Of a stretch of 64,000 nucleotides of DNA, positions 24,878 to 33,902 are shown piece by piece. The stretch is from CAWIHA01 sp963835855 (GTDB taxonomy: Bacteria > Acidobacteriota > Terriglobia > Bryobacterales > Bryobacteraceae). The stretch is from NCBI GenBank assembly GCA_963835855.1, contig CAWIHA010000021.1, positions 85,402 through 149,401 on the forward strand, read 5' to 3'. The notes beneath the pieces are model-generated. The model had not been told where the DNA came from and made no database searches. It was given only the letters and a program-made list of their open reading frames with translations. Numbering within the stretch: position 1 is the stretch's first letter; each line of letters begins with the position of its first letter. The translations under genes and the position numbers were made by a program.

Positions 24878-26818
24878 TTATTTTAGGCGCGCGCCTACCG
24901 GCACATCTTCGAGGAAGCCGGCGATCACGGGCTTGCCGTCCTCGATTGAAGCTGCCACGATCATGCCGTTCGACTCAATGCCGCGCAGTTTTCGCGGCTC
25001 GAGGTTTGCCACAATCACCACCTTGCGCCCGATGAGCTGCTCGGGCTTATACGCCTCGGCGATGCCGGCGACGATCGTGCGCGGCTGCGGCTCGGCCAGG
25101 TCCACAGTGAGTTTGAGCAGCTTATGAGTGCCCTTCACCGGCTCGGCCGCGAGTATCTGTCCAACCCGCATCTCCACCTTCGCAAAATCGTCGATCGAGA
25201 TGAGCGCGGTCTGCGGAGCTTCTGGCGCGGGCTCCGGCGCCTTGCCGACCAGCGCGGCCTGCCGCGCTGCTTCCTGCTCCTCGAGCGCGCGCATTTGAGG
25301 GATGGCCTTCGCGGTGTCGATCCGCGGGAACACGCCCGAGACCTCGCTGATCTTCTGCCCGGCCTGCAACTGGCCCCAGGCGAGCTGGCTGATTCTGACG
25401 GATTCGAGGGGTTCTAGCATGCCGAGCTGCCGCCAGATCTGCGCGGCCGATTCGGGTAGTACCGGCGCAAGCAGCACGGTCGCGATGCGCAGTACCTCGG
25501 CCGCGGTATAAAGCGTCGCTTCGAGCCGCGCGCGCGCTTCGTCATTTCTTTTCTTCACCAACGCCCAGGGCGCCTGCTCGACGATGAGCTTATCGGTCGC
25601 GGAAAGCAGCGACCAAAGCGCCTCCAGCCCCTTCGAGAACTCGAACTCCTCGAACGCGTTCACCACCGAATCAATGCTCTCGCGGGCCAACTGCGGGATG
25701 GCACCTTCGGCCGCCGGCGCCGGCACAACACCGCCCAAGTACTGGTGAATCATCGTCAGCGTGCGGCTGGCGAGGTTGCCGAGCCCGTTCGCAAGATCGG
25801 AGTTGTAACGGTTTACCAGGGCGTCGTAACTGAAGCTGCCATCCTGGCCGAACACGATCTCGCGCAACAGGAAGTAACGCAGTCCATCGGCGCCCATCAC
25901 GCGGCGGATCGGCTCCGGGCGCACGATATTGCCGCGCGACTTACTCATCTTATCCTGCTCGAAGAGCAGCCAGCCGTGTGCGAAGATGCGCTTAGGCAAC
26001 GGCAAGCCGGCGGCCATCAAGAACGCGGGCCAGTAAATCGCGTGGAAGCGCACGATCTCCTTGCCAATCAGGTGCAAGTCCGCGGGCCACATCGTCTCGC
26101 CTTCGAACTCCTCGCCTTCTACGGCGCTGACATAGGCGGCGAGAGCGTCAAACCAGACGTAGAAGACGTGCGGCGATTCGCCCAGCACGGGGATGCCCCA
26201 CGTAATGTTCGTGCGCGTAATCGAGAGGTCGCTCAGGCCTTCTCTAACAAAGGAAAGCACTTCATTCCGCCGCGTCTCCGGCTGGATGAATTTCGGCTCG
26301 CGCTCGTAGAGCTCGAGCAAGCGGTCCTGAAACGCCGAGAGCTTGAAGAAGAAATTTTCTTCGGTGACGGTCTCAGTGGACCGGCCGCAGTCCGGGCAGG
26401 GGGCGTCCGGCTTGGCTTCGTTCACGTAAAGGTTATCGAAGAAGCAATACTGGCCCGTATACGAACCCTTGTAAACGTAACCGTTCTGGCGGCAGCGCTC
26501 GAACAGCCGCTGCACCGTCTTATGATGCTTCGTATCCGAGGTGCGCTGGAAGTGATCGATCTTGAGTCCGAGCAGCTCCCACTGCTTCACGAATTCCGCT
26601 GCGATCGTGTCCGCATAGGCCAGTGGCGACTTGCCCACTTTCACGGCGGCGCGCTCGACGTTCTGGCCGTGCTCATCGGAACCGGTGGTCAGCACGGCGC
26701 GGTAACCCTGCATGCCCTTGAAGCGGCGGATGAGGTCGGCGGCAATGGTGGTATAGGCGTGGCCGATGTGCGGCGGTGCGTTGACGTAGTAAATCGGAGT
26801 AGTCAAATAGTACTTCAT
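24878..26818 (-). CDS. metG: methionyl-tRNA synthetase
   Basis: A 646-residue class I synthetase. HIGH is at 17-20, a zinc-knuckle region around CPDCGRSTE near 140, and KMSKS near 290. The C-terminal domain from about residue 535 (KVEMRVGQILAAEPVKG) is the Trbp111-like tRNA-binding fold. Length is typical of the dimeric form. The ATG overlaps the stop of larC by four bases, so the two are translationally coupled. Confidence 0.98.
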   Translation of the reverse strand: MKYYLTTPIYYVNAPPHIGHAYTTIAADLIRRFKGMQGYRAVLTTGSDEHGQNVERAAVKVGKSPLAYADTIAAEFVKQWELLGLKIDHFQRTSDTKHHKTVQRLFERCRQNGYVYKGSYTGQYCFFDNLYVNEAKPDAPCPDCGRSTETVTEENFFFKLSAFQDRLLELYEREPKFIQPETRRNEVLSFVREGLSDLSITRTNITWGIPVLGESPHVFYVWFDALAAYVSAVEGEEFEGETMWPADLHLIGKEIVRFHAIYWPAFLMAAGLPLPKRIFAHGWLLFEQDKMSKSRGNIVRPEPIRRVMGADGLRYFLLREIVFGQDGSFSYDALVNRYNSDLANGLGNLASRTLTMIHQYLGGVVPAPAAEGAIPQLARESIDSVVNAFEEFEFSKGLEALWSLLSATDKLIVEQAPWALVKKRNDEARARLEATLYTAAEVLRIATVLLAPVLPESAAQIWRQLGMLEPLESVRISQLAWGQLQAGQKISEVSGVFPRIDTAKAIPQMRALEEQEAARQAALVGKAPEPAPEAPQTALISIDDFAKVEMRVGQILAAEPVKGTHKLLKLTVDLAEPQPRTIVAGIAEAYKPEQLIGRKVVIVANLEPRKLRGIESNGMIVAASIEDGKPVIAGFLEDVPVGARLK

Positions 26819-27972
26819 CGTTGTCTGCTTAGGTACGCGTGATTGGCCGCTGCGATGATGTCTTTCAGCGGCACGCCGGTCGCAAGCGCGAGCTTCCGGC
26901 AGTCCTCGAATTCCGGCGCGTAACTTCCTTCCTCGGACACTTTCATCCGAACCTGGCCGTGCGGCGTTTCGACCTCGATCGTCCGGCGCGCCTGCACGCG
27001 GCGCTCGGTCGCGTAGATACGGAGGCCCAGCGTCGAAGTCTCGGCGAACAACAGTTGTGCGAGCCGCTCCTGGTCCTGGGTCCGCGCGATCACGCGGACG
27101 AGGGTGCCCGGGCGGTTCTTTTTCATCAGCAGAGGAGCCAGCGACACGTCAAGCGCGCCGGCTTCGAGCAGGCGCTCCATGGCAAAACCGAGCACTTCCG
27201 GGCTTGAGTCGTCGATATTCGCTTCGATCACCGATACCGTGGCCGCCTCGGCCGCTCCGATAGCTTCGCCGATCATCACGCGGAGCACGTTTGCCTGCCC
27301 CGGAAAATCGTGGCTGCCCGCGCCATAGCCGATTGCCTCGATCCGCATCGGAGCGAGCGGCCCGAAGCGCGCGGCCAGTGTCGTCGCGATCGCAGCGCCC
27401 GTGGGTGTGGTGAGCTCAGCCTCGGGCCCGCGTGCGTATACCGGCTTGTCTTCGACGAGCGCCGCTGTCGCCGGCGCGGGCACGGGCAGAACGCCATGTC
27501 CGGTCTTGACCGTGCCGCTGCCGAGGTTCAGCGCCGAGCAATGAATCTCTTCCACCCCGAGCAACTCGAACGCGGCGCAGGCGCCGACAATGTCGCTGAT
27601 CGAATCGACGGCGCCGGCCTCGTGGAAGCGCACCCGCTCAATCGGCAATTGATGAATGCGCGCCTCGACCTCGCCCAGCCGCCGGAACACGGCGGCCGCA
27701 TTCTGTTTTACGCGGCCCGGCAGCGCGGCCGACTCGATCATGGCGACGATCTGCGCCAGATTCCGGTGCGTGCGATCATCGCCGCCGCTGACATCGAACT
27801 TGATGGCGCTGATGCCGCACCGTAGGGTCTTCTCGAACCGGTAGCTCGCCCCGGTGCCCAGCGCCTCCAGTGCGCCGCATAGGGCTCCGCTCTCCGCGCC
27901 GGCATCCACCAGCGCCCCGACGAGCATGTCGCCGCTGATGCCCGAAAATGCGTCCAGGTAGCAGATCTTCAT
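26815..27972 (-). CDS. larC: LarC-type nickel insertion protein (pyridinium bisthiocarboxylate mononucleotide nickel chelatase)
   Basis: The start at 27972 (MKICYLDAFSGISGDMLVGAL) is family-typical; the 16 codons upstream are not. 385 residues, with the LarC signatures RVRFHEAGAVDSISDI near residue 125 and VIEANIDDSSPEVLG near residue 252. LarC inserts nickel into the cofactor of lactate racemase and other LarA-like enzymes. No larA, larB or larE is in the window, so the client is elsewhere or different. It lies between purE and metG with a four-base overlap to metG. Confidence 0.93.
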   Translation of the reverse strand: MKICYLDAFSGISGDMLVGALVDAGAESGALCGALEALGTGASYRFEKTLRCGISAIKFDVSGGDDRTHRNLAQIVAMIESAALPGRVKQNAAAVFRRLGEVEARIHQLPIERVRFHEAGAVDSISDIVGACAAFELLGVEEIHCSALNLGSGTVKTGHGVLPVPAPATAALVEDKPVYARGPEAELTTPTGAAIATTLAARFGPLAPMRIEAIGYGAGSHDFPGQANVLRVMIGEAIGAAEAATVSVIEANIDDSSPEVLGFAMERLLEAGALDVSLAPLLMKKNRPGTLVRVIARTQDQERLAQLLFAETSTLGLRIYATERRVQARRTIEVETPHGQVRMKVSEEGSYAPEFEDCRKLALATGVPLKDIIAAANHAYLSRQR

Positions 27973-28068
27973 CAAATCCGTTGCGGTAGCAGATTGCCCG
28001 CCTTGCCGGGCCTGCTTCACAGAGTTTCATTATCGCTAAAACCAGCCGGCACTTATCCCAAATGCGGG

Positions 28069-28557
28069 TTAGGGCAGTTTCTGCTCGAGAACCTTGCGTG
28101 ATTGCTCCTCGCGAAATGCGCGCAACTTGCCGGCGAGCTCCGGCCGGTGCGTGGCCAGGATCGCAACCGCCAGCAGCGCCGCATTCGTCGCGCCCGCCTT
28201 GCCGATGCCTAGTGTTCCGACCGGAATCCCGCCCGGCATTTGCACGGTGGAGAGCAGCGAGTCGATGCCCTTCAGCGATGGGCTCTCTATTGGAACGCCG
28301 AGCACCGGCAGCAAGGTGTGCGCGGCGATCGCGCCCGCCAGGTGCGCTGCGCCGCCCGCCGCAGCGATGACGATTTCGATGCCGCGCTCGGCAGCCTCGG
28401 CCGCGTATTCAGCGGTTTCGTGCGGCGTGCGATGAGCCGAGAGAACACGGATTTCGTGCGGCACTTCGAAGCGGGTGAGCAGCTCGCCGGTATGCTGCAT
28501 CGTTTCCCAGTCCGACTTGCTGCCCATCACTACGGCGACCAGCGGTTTTGTATCCAT
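28069..28557 (-). CDS. purE: N5-carboxyaminoimidazole ribonucleotide mutase
   Basis: A 162-residue class I PurE for purine synthesis. MGSKSDWETM at the N-terminus binds the ribotide phosphate, with SAHRTP near 40 and AAGGAAHLAG near 67 forming the active site. Length is normal. purK is not adjacent. About 95 bp separates its stop from the larC start, so it may head the larC operon. 28558-28796 upstream shows no gene. Confidence 0.97.
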   Translation of the reverse strand: MDTKPLVAVVMGSKSDWETMQHTGELLTRFEVPHEIRVLSAHRTPHETAEYAAEAAERGIEIVIAAAGGAAHLAGAIAAHTLLPVLGVPIESPSLKGIDSLLSTVQMPGGIPVGTLGIGKAGATNAALLAVAILATHRPELAGKLRAFREEQSRKVLEQKLP

Positions 28558-28796
28558 TTGTCTTTAAAGCTTACTACTGTCGCCGCGTGGAGAGGATGCC
28601 GCCCCACGCTACTCTGGCTTTTCTATGAACGGTAGCGCACGACTCTTTCCCCGGCGTTTCCGGCGGCGGACACGTTGAATCGTAGCCTGCCCCCGCCGCA
28701 TCATAAGAATAGAGCATTCTTGACGGGAACGTCCGTCCGCTACATCCGCAAGCTGCGCGGTGGCCCAGTGAGGCGCCACGGCGCAGCCGCGACTCC

Positions 28797-29651
28797 ATGA
28801 GAGATTACATCGAGCTGACCAAGCCGAGCATCACCTGGCTCATCCTGATGAGCACGGGGGTCGGGTACTTCTTCGGTCTTCGGGGAGGGGGATGGCACTG
28901 GCACGCGCTCTTCCATGCGCTGCTGGGCACCGGGCTGATGGCTTCCGGAACGGCCACGTTGAATGAATGGTACGAGCGCGAAGCGGACGCGAAAATGCGG
29001 CGCACACGGATGCGCCCGATTCCCTCCGGCCGAATCGCGCCGGGCAACGCGCTGGTGTTCGGCATCGCACTATCGGTGCTGGGATTCCTCGACCTGCTCC
29101 GCAGCGTGAACGCAGCAGCCGCCTGGTGGGGACTGGCTACGCTCCTGAGCTATCTGTTCCTCTACACGCCGCTCAAGCAGCGCACGCCGCACGCCACCAC
29201 CATTGGCGCGTTCCCGGGCGCGATGCCGCCGCTGATCGGTTACGCGGCTGCCGCCGGCGCGCTGACCGCGCAGGCCTGGGTGCTGTTCGCGATCCTGTTC
29301 TTCTGGCAGTTCCCGCACTTCCTCTCCATCGCCTGGATGTATCGCGAAGATTACGGCCGCGCCGGCATTGTGATGCTGCCCGTCATCGAACCGGATGGCA
29401 AGGCGACCGCGCGCCAGATCGTGCTGTGCTCGCTGCTGCTGATCCCCGCGAGCCTCGCGCCGGCTTATCTGGGGATGTCCGGAAGGTTTTACCTGTTTGG
29501 CGCGCTGGCGCTCGGGCTGATGTTCCTCTACAGCGGGCTGCGAGTCGCATTGGAGCGCACCGCTTTGCGCGCCCGCAAGGTCCTGCTCGCCTCCGTGATG
29601 TATTTGCCTCTGCTCTATGGTCTGATGTTGTTAGATAGGCCCCGGCTGTGA
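28797..29651 (+). CDS. ctaB: protohaem IX farnesyltransferase
   Basis: A 284-residue UbiA-family membrane enzyme making haem O from haem B. The prenyl-diphosphate site is in TLNEWYEREADAKMRRTRMR near residues 57-75 (Asn and Asp ligands). About eight to nine hydrophobic helices follow. It heads a tight run with an ABC exporter, sco and DUF420, overlapping the next gene by four bases, which fits haem-copper oxidase assembly. Confidence 0.95.
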   Translation: MRDYIELTKPSITWLILMSTGVGYFFGLRGGGWHWHALFHALLGTGLMASGTATLNEWYEREADAKMRRTRMRPIPSGRIAPGNALVFGIALSVLGFLDLLRSVNAAAAWWGLATLLSYLFLYTPLKQRTPHATTIGAFPGAMPPLIGYAAAAGALTAQAWVLFAILFFWQFPHFLSIAWMYREDYGRAGIVMLPVIEPDGKATARQIVLCSLLLIPASLAPAYLGMSGRFYLFGALALGLMFLYSGLRVALERTALRARKVLLASVMYLPLLYGLMLLDRPRL

Positions 29652-30562
29652 TCGTTTCCGCAGAAAACCTCGTCTATAGGTACGGTTCCCGCACGGCGCT
29701 CTCGCACGTGACTTTCAGCGTCCAAGAGCGGGAAATCTTCGGCGTGCTCGGGCCGAATGGCGGCGGTAAATCGACGCTGTTCAAGATCCTAGCGACGATG
29801 CTCGCCCCGGCCGGGGGTACGGCGCGCGTCGCCGGCTTCGATACCAGCCGGCAGGCGGCCGAAGTGCGCCGGCGCATCGGCGTCGTCTTCCAGTCGCAAA
29901 GCCTCGATAAGAAGCTCACGGTGGAGGAGAACCTGCGCAGCCAGGGCCACCTGTACGGTCTTTGGGGCACGGCGCTCACGGAGCGCTCCGAGCGGATGAT
30001 GACCCGTCTCGGCCTGCTCGATCGGCGGAAAGACCTCATCGAAACTCTCTCGGGCGGTTTGCGCCGCCGCGTCGAGATCGCGAAGGGCTTGTTGCACGCG
30101 CCTTCCGTCCTGCTGATGGATGAGCCCTCGACCGGCCTCGACCCGGCCGCGCGTCGCGAGCTTTGGCGCTATATCGAGGAGCTTCGCGGCGAACAGGGCA
30201 TCACGGTGCTGCTGACCACTCATATCCTGGACGAGGCGGACCGCTGCGACCGGCTCATGCTGCTCCACGAAGGCAAACTGGTCGCCGAGGGCACGCCGGC
30301 ACAACTCAAGTCCCGCATCGGCGGAGACGTGGTGGTGCTCGAAGTCGCCGAGCCCGCTCAGATCCAAAAGCAGCTCGAGGCGCGGCTGGGCGTCGAGGCG
30401 AGCACGGTGGATGGCTCGCTGCGCGTCGAGATCGGCAACGGCCACCGGTTTATCACGCAGGTAGTCGAGGCGTTCCCCGGCGCGATTCGCTCGGTGTCGC
30501 TGCACAAGCCCACGCTCGAGGACGTGTTCCTGGATGAAACGGGAGTTTACATTGGCGACTAA
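29648..30562 (+). CDS. ABC transporter ATP-binding protein (DrrA/CcmA-like)
   Basis: 304 residues. Walker A GPNGGGKST near residue 36, signature LSGGLRRRVEIAKG, Walker B VLLMDEPSTGLDP, and switch His in LTTHILDE. The C-terminal extension of about 75 residues is typical of the drug/antibiotic-export subfamily. It starts with GTG overlapping ctaB and pairs with the permease that follows. Its place in a cytochrome oxidase assembly run suggests it moves a substrate needed there; the substrate is unknown. Confidence 0.93.
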   Translation: MIVSAENLVYRYGSRTALSHVTFSVQEREIFGVLGPNGGGKSTLFKILATMLAPAGGTARVAGFDTSRQAAEVRRRIGVVFQSQSLDKKLTVEENLRSQGHLYGLWGTALTERSERMMTRLGLLDRRKDLIETLSGGLRRRVEIAKGLLHAPSVLLMDEPSTGLDPAARRELWRYIEELRGEQGITVLLTTHILDEADRCDRLMLLHEGKLVAEGTPAQLKSRIGGDVVVLEVAEPAQIQKQLEARLGVEASTVDGSLRVEIGNGHRFITQVVEAFPGAIRSVSLHKPTLEDVFLDETGVYIGD

Positions 30563-31301
30563 CTTCTGGCTGCCGGTAGCGACGCTATGGCGCCGCGATG
30601 TGATTCGATTCTGGCGTGAGAAGGCGCGCGTGCTGGGGTATGTCGGCTCGCCCGTGCTGTTCTGGGTGCTCATCGGCTCCGGCTTCGGGAACCTTGGATT
30701 CTTCTTTCCCGGCGCGCTGGTGCTCACGGTGATGTTTTCGGCCGTCTTCTCGACCATGTCGATCATCGAGGACCGGCGCGAGGGGTTCCTGCTTTCGATG
30801 CTGGTATCGCCCGCGCCGCGCAGCGCGATGGTGCTGGGCAAGATCCTCGGCTCCTCAACGCTGGCATGGATTCAGGGCCTGCTCTTCCTGTGCTTTCTGC
30901 CAATGACCGGCTACGCGCCGGGCGCCGGCGGCGTGGCCGAAGCCGCCGGGGTCGTGTTCCTGATTTCGTTCGCTTTCACCGTGCTTGGCTTCCTCATCGC
31001 CTGGCAGATGGATTCGACCCAGGGCTTCCACGCCATCATGAACCTCGTGCTAGTCCCGCTGTGGCTGGTCTCCGGCTCCCTGTTCCCGATGGCGAAGGCT
31101 CACGGCTGGGTGCAATGGATAATGCGGCTGAATCCGGCGACGTATATGGTGGCCGCGCTGCGCCGACCGCTCGAGGCGCACTCGGCCGCGGGCACGCCCG
31201 AGCTCTTTACCAGCTTGATCGTCACGGCCTGCTTTGCCGTACTGCTTTTCGTCGCCTCGACCGCTCTTGCGACGCGCAAGAGCACGCGGAGTTTCGTATG
31301 A
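30534..31301 (+). CDS. ABC-2 type transporter permease
   Basis: 255 residues with six hydrophobic segments and the ABC-2 family organisation (cytoplasmic N-terminus WRRDVIRFWREKARV, long first loop, LVSPAPRSAMVLGK). The chosen ATG overlaps the ATPase gene by 29 bases. A later start (TTG at 30549) would shorten the overlap. Its stop overlaps the next ATG. It is the partner of the preceding ATPase. Confidence 0.92.
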   Translation: MKREFTLATNFWLPVATLWRRDVIRFWREKARVLGYVGSPVLFWVLIGSGFGNLGFFFPGALVLTVMFSAVFSTMSIIEDRREGFLLSMLVSPAPRSAMVLGKILGSSTLAWIQGLLFLCFLPMTGYAPGAGGVAEAAGVVFLISFAFTVLGFLIAWQMDSTQGFHAIMNLVLVPLWLVSGSLFPMAKAHGWVQWIMRLNPATYMVAALRRPLEAHSAAGTPELFTSLIVTACFAVLLFVASTALATRKSTRSFV

Positions 31302-31882
31302 GGTGCGCGCGGGTTCGACTGGCGCGGCCCGCATTCGTGTGTCTGGGCTTGGCGCTGCCCATGCTGATGGGCTGTTCGCGCACCAAGCCGCTGCCTGTCT
31401 ATGGCCAGGTGCCCTATTTCGCGCTGACCGCCGAGACCGGCCGCGAGTTCGATAGCCACGCGCTCGAGGGCAAAATCTGGGTGGCCGATTTCTTTTTCAC
31501 CACCTGCATGGGCCCCTGCCCCCGGATGACATCGCAGATGCACTGGGTGGCGGATCAGGTCCGCGACGTGCCCGAGGCGCGGTTCGTTTCCTTTACCGTC
31601 GATCCGGAGCACGATACGCCGCCCGTGCTCGCCGATTACGCGCACCGGTTCCGCGCCGAGCCCGGCCGCTGGACCTTCCTCACCGGCCCACAGCCGATCC
31701 TGCACCGCTTGGATCTCGATACGTTCAAGCTCGGCAGCGTGGATGGAACGCTCACCCACTCGACTCGCTTTGTGCTCGTCGATCAGCGCGGGCGCATCCG
31801 CGGCTACTACAGCACGGATGAGGATGGCGGATTGCAGCCGCTCATTTCCGACATCCGGCGTCTCGCGAAGGCAAAGTCTTGA
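31298..31882 (+). CDS. sco: Sco1/SenC/PrrC copper chaperone lipoprotein
   Basis: The ATG at 31298 overlaps the permease stop (ATGA). The open frame extends far upstream inside the permease gene but is not used. 194 residues: a signal peptide with lipobox LMGC (Cys26), a thioredoxin-like domain with the copper-binding Cys70 and Cys74 (TTCMGPC) and His154 (LTHSTRF). It delivers copper to the CuA site of cytochrome oxidase, outside the membrane. Context with ctaB and DUF420 supports this. Confidence 0.95.
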   Translation: MRCARVRLARPAFVCLGLALPMLMGCSRTKPLPVYGQVPYFALTAETGREFDSHALEGKIWVADFFFTTCMGPCPRMTSQMHWVADQVRDVPEARFVSFTVDPEHDTPPVLADYAHRFRAEPGRWTFLTGPQPILHRLDLDTFKLGSVDGTLTHSTRFVLVDQRGRIRGYYSTDEDGGLQPLISDIRRLAKAKS

Positions 31883-32295
31883 TCGGTGTCCGCGACCTGC
31901 CGGCGATCAACGCTACTCTGAACGCCATCGCGGCGGTACTGCTGGTTTGGGGCTTTGCGCTGATCCGCCGGGGCCGAAAGCAGAAGCACAAGCGAGTGAT
32001 GCTCTCGGCCTTCATCGTATCGAGTCTGTTTCTGGCGGGGTATCTTGTCTACCATGTGCGGGTCGGGGCGGTGCATTTTCAAAGAGCGGGCGCCATCCGA
32101 GCCGTATACCTCTCGATCCTCGCGACACACACGCTGCTCGCGGCCGCGGTGCCTCCGCTCGCCGTCGTGACGCTCTGGCGCGGTCTGGGCGGACGTTTCG
32201 GCAAGCATCGCGCGATCGCGCGTTGGACACTGCCGATCTGGCTCTACGTGAGCGTAACGGGCGTGGTGGTGTACTTGATGTTGTACTGGCGCTAA
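31879..32295 (+). CDS. DUF420 membrane protein
   Basis: 138 residues with four predicted helices and the family's histidines in HVRVGAVHF and ATHTLLAA. DUF420 proteins (CtaM in Bacillus and Staphylococcus) are needed for haem-copper oxidase maturation. It starts with TTG, overlapping sco by four bases, and ends the five-gene run. Confidence 0.9.
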   Translation: MIGVRDLPAINATLNAIAAVLLVWGFALIRRGRKQKHKRVMLSAFIVSSLFLAGYLVYHVRVGAVHFQRAGAIRAVYLSILATHTLLAAAVPPLAVVTLWRGLGGRFGKHRAIARWTLPIWLYVSVTGVVVYLMLYWR

Positions 32296-32387
32296 GCGCT
32301 CGCACGGCGGACACCCTGTGCACGCCGAGCGCGGAGGGCGGCCTGGGGGTCCGCCGTACTCGGACCTGGCAAACACGGTAGAATCCT

Positions 32388-32873
32388 GTGAGAATGCTTT
32401 CTGCCAATCATGGGCGTCGCGGCGACGCGCCCGTAGCCCTCTTCATTGCGCTGGCACTCGCCGTGGCCGGCGTCGTCATCGCTCTGGTCCTGTATTCCCG
32501 CTGGTCGTCGCAGCCTCACACACCACCGGTTCTGACGCCCGAAGCCCGGGCGTACGTGCACAACGGCTATCTCAAGCTCAGCGACGTTCAGATGAACGCG
32601 AAGGAGAGCTTCGCCAAGCAGGTGCTGGTCGAGATCACCGGCAAGATCGCCAACACCGGCGACAAGACTCTGAAGCTCGTCGAGATCAACTGCGTGTTCT
32701 ACGATCCGTACGGCCTGATGGTTCTGCGCGAGCGCCTTCCGATCGTCAGCGCGCGCATGGGCGGCCTCAAGCCCGGCGAGACCAAGAGCTTCCGCCTGCC
32801 ATTCGACAACATTCCCGAGAGCTGGAACCAGGCCCTGCCGAGCCTGGTGATCGCGCAGATTGTGTTTGGGTAG
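32388..32873 (+). CDS. membrane-anchored FxLYD/DUF3426-like protein
   Basis: About 160 residues starting with GTG at 32388 or ATG at 32394. One N-terminal helix (VALFIALALAVAGVVIALVLY) is followed by an extracytoplasmic beta-sandwich with the pattern VLVEITGKIANTGDKTL...CVFYDPYG...LKPGETKSFRL, typical of FxLYD-type domains. The function is not known. It stands about 90 bp after the cytochrome assembly run and may be separate. 32874-32969 has no gene. Confidence 0.7.
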   Translation: MRMLSANHGRRGDAPVALFIALALAVAGVVIALVLYSRWSSQPHTPPVLTPEARAYVHNGYLKLSDVQMNAKESFAKQVLVEITGKIANTGDKTLKLVEINCVFYDPYGLMVLRERLPIVSARMGGLKPGETKSFRLPFDNIPESWNQALPSLVIAQIVFG

Positions 32874-32969
32874 GAAGCAGGTCAGCACTGTGCGCCGGCC
32901 TGCCGGCGCCTCACTGGCATTTGCGGGGCTCCTTACGCCTGCCGCCCCTTAGAGTCTCCGGCTGAGTGG

Positions 32970-33815
32970 TCACCCCGCGTTGTGCGAAAGCCACAGGTAC
33001 ATTTTCAGGAAAGAGATCGCGGTGAGGGCGATGCACACGTAGGATGCAGCGCGCCAGAAGCGCTCGCCCCAGGTATCCACGAGCTTTGGCGTGTCAGCCA
33101 AGTATGCACAGGCGAAGCCCGCCGCCAGGCCGCCCAGGTGCGCCGCGTTGTCGATGTGCAGACCCGGCAGCAACCCCAGCAGGAGGCCGTAAACTGCCCA
33201 GCGGACGTAGAGACCGCGGATCGCCGCACCCGCAGGTGTACGATGCCGCATTCCGAGCGCGATCATCGCGCCGATCAGTCCGAGCAATCCGGCGGAGGCC
33301 CCCACCGAAAGCATGGGGCTCCACCACGTGCTGGCGAGGAACCCGCAGACAGTCGCCAGAAAGTAGAAAACGATCAGCCGGGCTGCGCCGTAGATCTCCT
33401 CCACCTGCGCGCCCAGATCGAACAGCACCCACGAATTCATCAGCAGGTGCAGGATGCCGCCGTGCAAGAATCCCGCCGTCACCAGCCGCCACCATTGACC
33501 CTGCTCAACCGCCTCCCGCAGTTTGCCTCCGAAATCGAACAGGGTGCGGCCGTCGATGCCCCAAAAGGCCTCGCCGTTCCCAGCGCGCATGCTGTAAAGA
33601 ACGGTCGCCGCGAACAGGCCGAAGTTGATGAGCAGGATCATCGTCGTCGTGAAGTGCGCGTGGGGGATGAATCCGCCCAGGATCGCGCCGGGGTCGCGCC
33701 GATCGATCGCGCGCGGGCCCACCGGGCCGTCGCAATACGGGCACACGCGATCGCTCTTCTTGATGAACGCCCGGCAGTTCGGGCACATGCGGCGAGTTTC
33801 CATCGGTAATTTCAT
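32970..33815 (-). CDS. rhomboid family intramembrane serine protease with zinc ribbon
   Basis: The start at 33815 (MKLPMETRRMC) gives 281 residues; 33803 is an alternative. An N-terminal zinc ribbon (Cys11, Cys14, Cys25, Cys28) precedes a six-helix rhomboid core. The catalytic Ser is in VGASAGLLGL and the His in DNAAHLGGLAAG. HGGILHLLMNSW is the family N/H motif. It cleaves transmembrane substrates; the substrate is unknown. The longer open frame upstream is antisense to the aldolase gene and not coding. Divergent from the class II aldolase. Confidence 0.93.
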   Translation of the reverse strand: MKLPMETRRMCPNCRAFIKKSDRVCPYCDGPVGPRAIDRRDPGAILGGFIPHAHFTTTMILLINFGLFAATVLYSMRAGNGEAFWGIDGRTLFDFGGKLREAVEQGQWWRLVTAGFLHGGILHLLMNSWVLFDLGAQVEEIYGAARLIVFYFLATVCGFLASTWWSPMLSVGASAGLLGLIGAMIALGMRHRTPAGAAIRGLYVRWAVYGLLLGLLPGLHIDNAAHLGGLAAGFACAYLADTPKLVDTWGERFWRAASYVCIALTAISFLKMYLWLSHNAG

Positions 33816-33902
33816 TGTACAGGCGGACGCATCCCGAATTTCCGCACGACATTCCGCCACCAAGCGGTGTTCGGGTCTCAACTGGTACAATTTCTCTATC
33901 CG

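Noticed and set aside
25745..26842. 365-codon plus-strand frame opposite metG
   Set aside because: Antisense shadow of the methionyl-tRNA synthetase gene.
30866..31297. N-terminal extension of the sco gene inside the permease gene
   Set aside because: The lipoprotein signal peptide begins at 31298 with an ATGA overlap. The extension is an out-of-frame reading of the permease.
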